NCBI GenBank assembly: GCA_947568835.1
Contig: OX387604.1
Location: forward strand, 23,403,076-23,467,075
DNA length: 64,000 nt
Source of the DNA: Protonemura montana
Lineage: Eukaryota; Arthropoda; Insecta; Plecoptera; Nemouridae
Reading direction: 5' to 3'
Positions 45,526 through 55,768 of the stretch are shown in pieces. Below the pieces are notes generated by a model. It searched no databases and was not told where the DNA came from. It worked only from the letters and a program-made list of their open reading frames with translations. The first letter of the stretch is position 1, and every line of letters begins with the position of its first letter. The position numbers were made by a program, and so were the translations under genes.

Positions 45526-48023
45526 ATACTTAACTTTAAAAAAAAAACGGCTGGTTAAGCTAAAATAATCAACATTACAATTAGTTCAGATCTAGTCTTG
45601 AAAATGTTAAAATGTGATGTCTTCGATACCCAACTGTACTACGTTATAAGAATTCCCTGATCCACTGGACCCTGCCATCAAACGCTTTCATTCCTTCTCA
45701 GAAAATGCTGATGTACTTTTACACCATTCTACGCGTACTCCGTTTAATTTGCTCGTTCCAATTGTTGGTATGTGCTCGTATTTGAAATTAACCTCCCATG
45801 GCACTAACACCAATTGCTAGTGAATTTTATGTATAATTTGTAATATTTGGTGAGCGCTGAGCGCTGAGCACTGAGCAGGGAGCGGGGAGCTACGGCAAGC
45901 GGCCAAGCGTTATAGCTACCGAGTCTACCTAGATTATTTGTGCCCTAATGCGTTACGGATTTATGTAAGGGGTGTTAGGGGTACGCAGGGGTGCTTGTGT
46001 CATGGGGGAGGGGGGATGAATACATGAATGAGTTTACTGAATGAATCATTGCTTTATCGTCCACGCGACTAAGAAAATTATGAAAAGCTCCATATACCCT
46101 ATTGAAATGCGTAATTACGATAAAGGTTTTACCTTAAATTCAATTGAAATTTAAGTGCTTTGTAATGTCATTAAATTCTTTTCTCGTTACGTTTGGACGT
46201 AGTGATTTTTTTTTCGAACAGATCCCAATACAATTAAACATTAAAATAATACGCCGCATTGTATTGAACGTTTGATTCACGAGCTTTCTGTAAAAGCAAC
46301 GAATTTCTCTCATTTTTTGCATTACGATGACACAGCTAAAAATTGTGGTGCAATGTGAATTTTGTGTGAATCATATCTGTGACTGGAAGATGCGACCAGA
46401 AATGCTGATGCACCCCTGACTTGAGATGATCTGACCCCCTTGCGCTCCCCGCGGGGCTGGGGGTAGGATGGATGGGGGGTGGCCTTGTGTCCAAGAAACA
46501 ACAATAGGTGAGGGAGAAAGGCAAGATCGCCACCGCACGGACGTTATCGAGGAAGGAAGGACGCAAAAGCAGCCGGAACACCACGGGGGTGTGCTGAATA
46601 AAACTGATGCATATTATTGGACAGTCGCTATTGTGAGCTATTCGAGCTTTTCAATTTGACGGGAACTGGGACGGCGCGTGGCCCTTCCTCTGCAAGAATC
46701 GCATGGCTTTTATGCGTTGCTCGTCGAGTTTCATTACTATCTGATTTGCAGGACGAAAACTCAAAGAAAACTCCAAGAAAACTCGATTGCAGGAAACGGT
46801 TTATGACAAATTCATTGTAATTTGCCAACGATGATGCAATTCTGCATTCCTATTCTGCGATCCTTTTGAAAGGAATGCAGGGCGTGATGGATATTTGGGA
46901 GAAGGAACCAGAAGTAGCGGGATTATTTCTTTGCGCGAAGGAGTTCTTTGTTGTTTTGGGTTTTATAGGACTGATGCTTGACAAGGAATAACGCTTAGAT
47001 TTCGTCTGCAATTAAAACAATTGTGAATTCGATTCGCGATAGTGTTTAATGTGGCAAAGCCTGCCCGAATAAGGGCTCAGATAGGTGCTTAGATAACTGC
47101 CCAAAGCAGACAACTTATTCGGAAAATGAATAAAACTTTAACATTGTGCCTAACATATAGTTACGAAATTTTTCTAGCGCGTATGTTTCTAGAAATTGCC
47201 TTTTCTATTTGGAAATAGACAATCTGGCATATATAAGAAAGCTATGCACTTGACATGACATAGATGTCGTCCACGAAGAAGCGTTTTTTTACCCTGTACA
47301 TATAAAATTTCTAAAAAAAAAACGTTACACGCATATAAAGTGTTCGTTTTGTTTATTTTCGACGGCGCCGACGTCGACGCCGCATGCGATGCGACCTCAT
47401 GACGCCATGGTCCAGGGGCCCTGACTCTGCGGGGTCCTAGGGCCCAGGGTCTTGTCCAGATCGTTCACAGATAACACTTCCCAATTTCGAGGAGTGCAGA
47501 AAGCCAGGCGACAGACAAATCAGAAAGCCCCCCATTCCACCTCAACCCCGAACCCCAACCCCTATTCCCCACGGACCACACGCAAGAGCCGCTATCAACA
47601 CTCACTTTCATATGATTCAATGTATTTATATTTTAGTGCCTGGCCTGCCCAAGTATAATGTTTTTATTTAATTTTTTACCGCAGAAGGTAAATCAAAAAG
47701 TGTCTTCTTTTCTTTCTATGGCGAGATTAATTTTCTTTTTGATTCTTAGTGCTGCAAAGAAACCCCTTTTCTCTCGCGGAATTATGCTAAAAACCGAGAG
47801 AGGGGAAAAAACGGCTTTCCAAGTTTTCCTGGTATAACATTTTCGGTTTCTATTTTACACAATCGTATGGATTTATTCATCCGTTTATGGTTCCTTGTCT
47901 TGGCCCAGATCTTGGGGACTTTCAATGTGTACTATATTGCTCTGAAGTGATAGCGTTACAAATATATTCATTCAAAAATACACCACTTATAGTACATATA
48001 AATAAACGTCTGTGCAAGCGTTT
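45526..48023. other. Unique DNA, no gene recognised
   Basis: Contains a gagcgctgagcgctgagcac repeat at 45851-45890 and a CpG-rich, partly palindromic cluster (ggcgccgacgtcgacgcc) near 47364-47385. Short frames only. Confidence 0.5.
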
Positions 48024-48434
48024 GTACAGGACAGGCGTGGTACAGGACAGGCGTGGTACAGGACAGGCGTGGTACAGGACAGGCGTGGTACAGGACAGGC
48101 GTGGTACAGGACAGGCGTGGTACAGGACAGGCGTGGTACAGGATAGGCGTGGTACAGGACAGGCGTGGTACAGGACAGGCGTGGTACAGGACAGGCGTGG
48201 TACAGGACAGGCGTGGTACAGGACATGCGTGGTACAGGACAGGCGTGGTACAGGACAGGCGTGGTACAGGACAGGCGTGGTACAGGACAGGCGTGGTACA
48301 GGACAGGCGTGGTACAGGACAGGCGTGGTACAGGATAGGCGTGGTACAGGACAGGCGTGGTACAGGACAGGCGTGGTACAGGACAGGCGTGGTACAGGAC
48401 AGGCGTGGTACAGGATAGGCGTGGTACAGGACAG
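48024..48434. repeat. 16-bp minisatellite (aggcgtggtacaggac)
   Basis: About 26 copies, the most homogeneous array in the window; the only recurring variants are ggatagg and one ggacatg. Stop-free in frames on both strands (VVQDRRGTGQAWYRTG on plus; SCTTPVLYHACPVPRL on minus). The near-identity of units suggests recent expansion. Confidence 0.97.
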
Positions 48435-49472
48435 CAATACATGAACTTCTGCCGATCTACGGCGGTAGTTTTCTCTTGCCCCGAAATGTCGAAGAACTTT
48501 CACATCGGAAAAGAAGGCATTCAACGCTTTAATTTGAGAATGTCGAGTAAAACAAACGCAAATTGATGTGACAATGACCACATCCGTTTTATCTTCTATA
48601 AAAGAAAAAACAATCTAAATAAAAAATGATGTAGCGGAATAGTTTAAAATATCTTAGCTGGCCTGGCCGGCCCCGTGGAGCTGTCCTGTGGAGAGCTGTC
48701 CTGTGGAGAGCTATCCTGTCGATCTTCTGAGCAGAACTTGGTGCTGAGGGACAGGCGAAATGTTCTAGAAAATTGTCTACTGCGTGGCGGGGGCCAGCGC
48801 CCTCCCCCCACAACCCACCGCCACCTCAGAGCACCAAATTGCAAACATTTTTCTATTCTGGGCTCGCAACAAACTATTTACACGCCTGGCACAACAATCA
48901 CTTCTATAAATTATCATAACATTAAGCGTGTTAATTTTTCTTGCTACAGATTTCCTTTCTAAGAAAGTCTTTCACTGGCACGTTTTACCTTACTTCTTAC
49001 ACTGACATTCAAAGAAGCAGCAAAAGACATTAAAAAATTAGAAATAATGTTAGGCTCGCTACTTTTCTAGCAAGTCCTATTCGTGCAGTGGGACGCTTTA
49101 TGGAGTTCCTGGTCATTTGCCAACAATTGTGTTGCAGAATTTCGCGATATCACGCGATAATTTACTGAAATAACCCTGGTGACAAACCACCGTCCCGGGG
49201 TGTCTCTTCTTACGCAAAGTCACCCAAGTCCATGATACTATTTCGCAGATCTATTTCTTTCATTGACTTGACGTCAACAAATCGAACCCGCTTTCTTGTT
49301 GCTTCCTGGTTTGGGCCCGGCGTGTGGCCCGGCCTCGGCCAGTGACTAACCCTTGGCCACATTCAACAGTTCCACAGAGCACATCCATTACGGGTCACAT
49401 TTGTCTTCGTCCGCTGGCCGGGAGACCTCCCATCCCCCTTTCCTTCCCGCCGGCCACCTTCATTCTGGCCTG
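48435..49472. other. Unique DNA, no gene recognised
   Basis: A three-copy 16-bp repeat (gtggagagctgtcct) lies at 48675-48720. A C-rich patch is at 48790-48830. No gene supported. Confidence 0.5.
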
Positions 49473-49881
49473 GTCAATACCTGCATTGACAAAACTTCTT
49501 CCATATTTAGAGCAAGACAATACCTGGATTGACAAAACTGTTTCCTCATTTAGAGCAAGACAATACCTGCATTGAAAACTTCCATATTTAGAGCAAGGCA
49601 ATACCTGGATTGACAAAACTTCTTCCTTATTTAGAGCAAGACAATACCTGGATTGACAAAACTTCTTCCTTATTTAGAGCAAGACAATACCTGCATTGAC
49701 AAAACTTCTTCCATATTTAGAGCAAGGCAATACCTGGATTGACAAAACTGTTTCCTCATTTAAAGCAAGGCAATACCTGCATTGACAAAGCTATTTCCTT
49801 ATTTAAATCAAGTCGATACCTGGATTGACAGAATGTTGTCTTATTTAAATCAAGTCAATACCTGGATTGACAGAACTGCTC
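49473..49881. repeat. 43-bp minisatellite
   Basis: About nine to ten copies of caatacctgcattgacaaaa, then cttcttccatatttagagca and aga. Units at the right end are diverged (gaatgttgtcttatttaaat, agtcgatacctggattgaca). cctgcattgac and cctggattgac alternate. Confidence 0.94.
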
Positions 49882-51271
49882 TGACTAGCTGTGATCTGGT
49901 GCGATTCTCATGGGGGTGGAGGGATGGCCGTGGGTGCTACTCTGTGGGAAAAAGGGGTGCCTCCTTTCGACACGGCAGGCCGGGACCCAGGGTGAAACCA
50001 TGGGGTGGGGGAGGGGAGGTGGTCATACCATGGGTGGTTCCGCACGCCAGCGATGACATAAGGGTGCCTTTGAATGGCATGTCATTTCGTTTGGTGAAGC
50101 GAAGCGACAAAAGTCAGACCAAAAGACTTGTGGGGGGTACGGTGATCTCGCACCGGGGTGGGGGTGGGGATGGGGGGGGGGGGGGTATGAGTCATGGAAC
50201 GGCTGCAGGAAAGGAGCAATCAGGGACGCTAGCTCGCTTCGCGTGCCTGCTGTGTAAATCTCTACCTAATCTCAATATGTATCGCTTTAACTCACACTCC
50301 TATGACACGTGCGTTGCAAATTCTATAACAATTGAACTGACGCTTGCTGCTCCCTGCATTTATTCGCAATCACGTCACGTGGGACAACTGCCTCGCCGTG
50401 GGTACCACTATTCTCCTGTTGTTTCATTTCCATTTCAGATGTTTCAATTAAACAGTTTAAAAATTTAAAAATTACATATTTTTAGGGGATTCCGTTTTTT
50501 GTGTGAGAAAACCGTCAACAGACGATCGTAATATTACCGTGCTAAAAAATAAAACTGAAATCTTTTACTTTAAAAAGTCAAAATACCTTTTTCATCTTTA
50601 AAATATGGACAGCTGTTCTCTCGACTTAGCTTTTTAACTTGAACGAGTTGAGTTTTCAAGATAATGTATCTAAATGTGATCGAACTTATTCTTACAGAAA
50701 TCAATGTCCAACGCTTTTTATTTCTCTCTCACAAGAATTGACTTGCGCTTTTCACTGAAGCTGACTTATAAGAGATAAAGACATCGCATGTGACCAAATG
50801 CAAATACTGGAAGTGTGTGATACCGTTCGTCTGTGTAACGAATGATAAAGCATACCTTCGACTTCGAGGTCTCAAAGAGAATGATTGGTGCAGACAAGAA
50901 AGTAGTCCCTTGACCCTGAGAGAATCCTGTCCCCGTATTTGTGTGTACCAGAGTGATAAGGGGGGGGGGGGGGGGGGTGGTGGTTGGGGAGGGGATCTTT
51001 GGGGCACCCAGGGCAAGCAGGGAAGAGCACTTCCTCCGTAAAGTGTTCATGGTTCGCGAGCGCCAAACGAGCCGTGCCCCCGCCGCTGATTAGCCCCCTC
51101 CCCCACCCCCCACGCTCTCAAAAACCACCGCCGCCAAGAGACGACCCCCACTGATACCGTGACGTCATCGGTCAAATCATGAAACATCAAACACAACACG
51201 TCATCAACTGCAAGGTGCACCTGATTTCAAGTCACCACCTGCACAAACCAAACAAATTAATTCTTATTTTC
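49882..51271. other. Unique DNA with two G runs
   Basis: G14 at 50172-50185 and G18 at 50960-50977, both in G-rich, T-poor surroundings. The 228-codon frame crossing 49782-50468 starts in the 43-bp array and runs through G-rich sequence, so I do not consider it a gene. Confidence 0.5.
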
Positions 51272-51655
51272 ATCGAAGTTAAGCACTACGCTGGGTCAGG
51301 TATTGGATGGGTTACCAACATACACATGACCAGTTCTGTTCAGAAGAGAGGTTGGGGGGGATGAAAGTTAGTACAGAAACTTCACTCGCCTTGCTTATCA
51401 ACCTCCCGACAGCATGGATTTGTGGAGGAATCCTGTTGTTCGCGTTGTACCTTCCTTCACATGGAACGTCAAGCCGGTGGTCGCCTTGGTGCAGGCACCG
51501 GGTTTCCTCTTCTCCCTCTTAGGCCAGGTGCTTCATCATCCTCATCTTTACCCTCGTCACCCTCATCATCACCCACTCACTCACCGACTCTATTTTATCG
51601 GTATCACATGGTCAGTTACCAAGAAACAGTGCGTCGCTTAAGACAAGAAATCAGT
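51272..51655 (+). mobile_element. 5S-SINE, plus strand, head 5'-truncated, body complete
   Basis: From gaagttaagcactacgctgg (A-box-like) and ggatgggttacc (C-box-like) through cacatgaccagttctgttca, gatgaaagttagtacagaaa, cagcatggatttgtggagga and atcctgttgttcgcgttgta to ctcactcaccgactctattt and a mutated tail gtgcgtcgcttaagacaaga. It lacks the first part of the 5S-like head. The body's gacg...cggcaccggg region is shortened. Confidence 0.88.
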
Positions 51656-52185
51656 GGTCCAACTAGTATCAAAGAAACTAGCAACGATTTCTTTACTTTT
51701 CTTCTACGTAAGATTCTTGTCCAGATCAATCGACGATTACTAAAGTATCGTTAAAAAACGGCTTTTTTTCCTTATTATATAGAAGACTGACAATTTTACT
51801 TTTATTTTCTTCGTTTCCTTGATGCCATTTTCCTTTGTAAACTTGATATTATTTGGATAAGCGTAGCACGCAAATTGAAGTCGGTAATTTGAACAAATTG
51901 CTTGAGATTGTTTGTTCTCATTTGTGTTTCTTCGCATTCTACACTGGCAAACGAGTCATGGTTCATTTTTAATGAAATTTTTATGATGTTTTGGGAATCC
52001 CTCTCCCAACCATAGGACTGTTTTTTGTGTGTTCGACTTCTATTACTTTGTCATAAGGTCGGTGCCGAATAATGATACCTTCTATCTTATGAGAAATCTT
52101 AGCAAGCAGCTTAGTTTCATGATAATAACATTTCTAATCAAAGATTAGGATGCACTCGGAGTCATATTAAAAAACACTTGCGATA
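51656..52185. other. Unique AT-rich DNA
   Basis: No feature recognised. Confidence 0.5.
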
Positions 52186-52196
52186 TGTATGCTTTT
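52186..52196. repeat. Target-site duplication, left copy
   Basis: tgtatgctttt, repeated exactly at 52621-52631, directly bordering the SINE at 52197-52620. Confidence 0.88.
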
Positions 52197-52620
52197 GATT
52201 GATTTGTGGTGTTTAACGACGCGCTGTTTTGACATGTGGCCATGCGGCACTGGTCTAATGGCGTCGGTAGTTGAGAGGTTGATGATGAAGATGATGTTGA
52301 AACTAACCTAGCCTAGAAGGAAGGAGGCGACACCCGGTGCCGTCACGTAGCCTACTCCTGTCGAAGAGCACCAAGGGGACCACCGGCTTAACGTCTCTTC
52401 CGAAGGACGGTACAACGCGAACAGCAGGATTCCTCCACAAATCCATGCTGTGGAAAGGTTGATAAGCATGGCGAGTGAAGTTGCTGTACTAACTGTCATC
52501 CCTCCAACCTCTCTCCCGAACAGAACTGGTCATGTGTATGATGGTCACCCATCTAATACCTTCAATAACTTTGATGATCTCATGAGAACCAGTGTTTCCA
52601 ACACACCAAACCGTTCGGTG
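52197..52620 (-). mobile_element. Full-length 5S-SINE (424 bp), deletion subfamily, with TSD
   Basis: The complement of the element starts with its simple tail (gattgatttgtggtgtttaa) and continues through cgacgcgctgttttgacatg, gcactggtctaatggcgtcg, aacctagcctag, gtgccgtcacgtagcctact, aaggggaccaccggcttaac, ccatgctgtggaaaggttga and the cctctctcccgaacagaact block to a 5S-like head ending ccgttcggtg. The 15-nt segment between the A-box-like and C-box-like parts (tgactcagcgcagtg in other copies) is deleted. An exact 11-bp direct repeat (tgtatgctttt) flanks it, as expected of LINE-mediated target-primed insertion. Confidence 0.93.
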
Positions 52621-52631
52621 TGTATGCTTTT
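52621..52631. repeat. Target-site duplication, right copy
   Basis: tgtatgctttt, identical to 52186-52196. Confidence 0.88.
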
Positions 52632-55338
52632 TGTAAATTAGTTAACTGATGCGATTCGATTCTGAAAACAAATTCTAGTTGATGTTAAATAGCAGTTTTC
52701 AGGCAAATTAGCAATTCTTTAGAAGTTTAGAATTGTTCAAATAATTGTTAAAAAATGTATTTTATGCTGCGTTATAAGCTTCAGGTTAACTCATGTCAAG
52801 TGATAACGTACATATTGGCATTAAGCGGACCAAACTCTTCCAAAAATTGGGGATTAAGACCCTTACGTGGTCAGACATTTTGGGGTCAAGATTTAAAAGC
52901 AAAAATCTGAAAAAAAAAAATAGTGCACAGAGAAAAACTGTGCTCATCATGGTTTATTTTTAATTTCGATTAAACTCACAGTATTTGTTCCCCCACCAAA
53001 TCTTCTCACACAATAATTTCTTTAAAATCTCTTCCCGTTGTCGCTTTTCAAAACGTATATTTTTTTTTCGGAAAATTCTGCTAGTTTGTGACAATAATGT
53101 TCTTTCTTTGTGTGAATTGTTCTATTTTAAGATTGGAAACATTTCCAAGCAATATTCCTCAGACACAGCTCGCTTATAAAGTGGAGACAATTCTTAATTC
53201 TTGATATACGTAGTGATTTATTGTATCATGGTAAAATCCTTTCACCTGATAAATCTAATTTAGGTGCAGTGAAGTTTACATCGCGAGGTATGTTCGCTGT
53301 ACGCACACAATGCCAGCTAGTAGCCTGCACATTGTCTCAACTCTCAGCTCTCGCCGACGCAACTTTGATTTTACATTGTCTCAAAGTTGACAGCGCTTTC
53401 CGCCTGACGAGTGTCCAAAATGTCATAGCGCTATGTAAGGGAGAGGATAGAGAGCTGATAAACGATGGGAGAGGAGAGCAACGCGGTGACACCATATTTT
53501 GCCAGTGCACAACGTTGGTCTATTTTGGACGCTAGTTCGGACGCGATAATAATTTACATTAATGATTCAATGGAAAAAAACGTACATAAATTGTTTAAAT
53601 CGATGCAAAAGCATGTTTAGAGTTGGCCACTCTCGAGCAGGTCTTGCTTTCTATGTGAGGTTAGGGGTTGGTACTCCAGAAAGCATGCTTAGAGGTGGAC
53701 ACAATAAGGATCGGAGGCGGCGTCGACGGAAGCGCGATGGGTGGGAGTGGGAAAGGGAGGGGGGCCGGACCCAGGTAATTACTTTTACAGACAATACTAT
53801 CAATTAATTACCGTTGACATTGACAAGCTCGCGGCGCACGGTGTTAAGGCTTTTAGGGTGGCACAAGCCTAGAAGGCGAGCTCCATGGAGCTGGGTGGAG
53901 CTCGGTGGAGCTCGCAGTCGCACCTCTACTTAACCTCCTGATACATTATCGAGCACCACCACTTGCTTTGTCTTAGAAAGTACAAGGAAGTGTTGGAAAA
54001 CCACACCACTAAGCTTGTATCTTAAAGTTATGGCATTTTACTGCCTGTCAAATATAACGGGCGCTAAGTGACCAACGTTATATTTTGTTATCATAATCAT
54101 TTAGATATAAAATGTCAATATCTTGTATGTTTTTTTATGTCTACTAGCACAGAGAGATTAAATTTGATATTTTGCAGCATTTTTAAACATTTCCCCGGTA
54201 ATGGCAACCAGAATCTCGGATATTGTGGCATAATAATCTCACAAGAAGGAAATAAATAGCTGCCTGCATGATTACCAGTCGAATTATTATTTAGCGTGCA
54301 ATACCGCTGAAATATTATACCATTTTGTTTCCGTATAAACAATTAAATCGCAAATAAAAATGGTTCGGGGTATAAACCAAAGAGCGATCGTCCCGTGACT
54401 TCCTGGGGGATGTTTGTTCGCTGAGATGCTGAGACTTAGCGGTCTTGTCACTTATCCTGCCAGGCTTTTCCTTAGTCCTTAGTCCTTAGTCCTTTGCACA
54501 GAGTCCCGAGTCTTTTGCTGCGACCAGAATGAGAACCAATCTTCACTCGAACCAAAACTAAAAAATACAAGTTATTTTCACCCAGGCCTACACATTATAT
54601 TCACATGAAACAGTGGTACAACGCAGACATAGCCAGTTCTGTACACTGAAACACAGACGGGGTGACACGGCGTCGGCCAGGCACACGTGCACGTCAGTAA
54701 CAGACACTCCACATTAGTGTACCGTGCGGTGTTTTGCACTCATCATAAGTGTACTCGTGTGTGTGTGTGTGTGTGTGTGCTTGCATGCTTAACATATATG
54801 TGTGTGTCGTAATGCCTGCTGGGGCCATCCCGGCATCCCCGGGACCACCAGGACCCAGCACCCAGCACCCCGTGCCAACCACCGGCACACCATGTCACAC
54901 CGTTCCCTGCTCAACGAGCTTCAACGACACATTAAACGCCTAGATATTTTTTTTTTTTCATTCGAATATGCTTGTTCGCTACGTTATAATTTCGTTTGTT
55001 AAAACGTTCCGCCCATATGGAACATTTCTAGTACAATTATACGTGTGCTGTGTTTCTTTGAGTGGACTGATTTTTTGAAATGGTGCCAGTGTCGACTTGT
55101 CATGTCACCGGGATCGTTGGTGTAACAATTGTTATTATTACAACCACTCACCTTCGCAGGAAAAACCTATAGTACAACTTCCTACATCCATAGAGTCTAT
55201 AGTACATCATCCTACATGAACACAGCTCTTGCTGCGTAAACTGCTGGACATTGTGGACGTATGAGGCACTCGCGCAGAGTTAAAGCCCATGTTCACATGG
55301 GAGCAGTATTCGAAGCACTCTGCTGCAGCATTCTGCCG
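52632..55338. other. Unique DNA with small repeats
   Basis: Small repeats are gtggagctcg (53885-53913), tccttag (54469-54494) and (gt)n (54757-54779). At 54811-54945 a GC-raised stretch reads collagen-like GAIPASPGPPGPS in one frame and ends cgacacattaaacgcctaga before a T run; it may be the 3' end of another SINE rather than coding. The 104-codon frame at 53221-53535 has no domain. Confidence 0.45.
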
Positions 55339-55347
55339 CGCTAGAAA

Positions 55348-55759
55348 TTGATTGATTGATTTGTGGTGTTTAACGACGTGCTGTTTTGACAACTGGCCCT
55401 GCAGCACTGGTCTAATGGCGTCGGTGAATGAGAGGTTGATGATGAACCTAACCTAGCCTAGAGGGGAGGAGGGGAAACCCGGTGCCGGCACTTAGCCTAC
55501 TCCTGTCGAAGAGCACCAAGGAGACCACCCGCTTAACGTCCCTTTCGAAGGACGGTACAACGCGAACAGCAGGATTCCTCCATAAATCCATGCTGTTGAG
55601 AGGTTGATAAGCAAGGCGAATTAAGTTGTACTAACTTTCATCCTCCCAACCTCTCTCCCAAACAGAACTGGTCATGTGTATGATGGTCACCCATTCAATA
55701 CCTGACTCAGCGTAGTGTTGCTTAACTTCGGTGATCTCATGAGAACCGGTGTTTCCACA
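55348..55759 (-). mobile_element. Full-length 5S-SINE (412 bp) with TSD and intact 5S core
   Basis: The complement runs from ttgattgattgatttgtggt through gtttaacgacgtgctgtttt, gcactggtctaatggcgtcg, tgaacctaacctagcctaga, aggggaaacccggtgccggc, gtacaacgcgaacagcagga, ccatgctgttgagaggttga and cagaactggtcatgtgtatg to the 5S core (cacccattcaatacctgact, cagcgtagtgttgcttaact, tcggtgatctcatgag) and gtttccaca. A 9-bp direct repeat cgctagaaa flanks it (55339-55347 and 55760-55768). The tail is (gatt)n on this strand, that is (aatc)n in SINE sense. Confidence 0.93.
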
Positions 55760-55768
55760 CGCTAGAAA

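Noticed and set aside
49782-50468. 228-codon open frame
   Set aside because: Starts inside the 43-bp array and continues through G-rich low-complexity DNA including a G14 run. No domain.
53221-53535. 104-codon frame with several cysteines
   Set aside because: Begins without a clear ATG context. Cysteine spacing matches no family I know, so I did not call it.
54802-54945. Collagen-like GAIPASPGPPGPS reading
   Set aside because: Only about 13 residues, next to a GT microsatellite and a T run. More likely GC-rich repeat or SINE 3' sequence.
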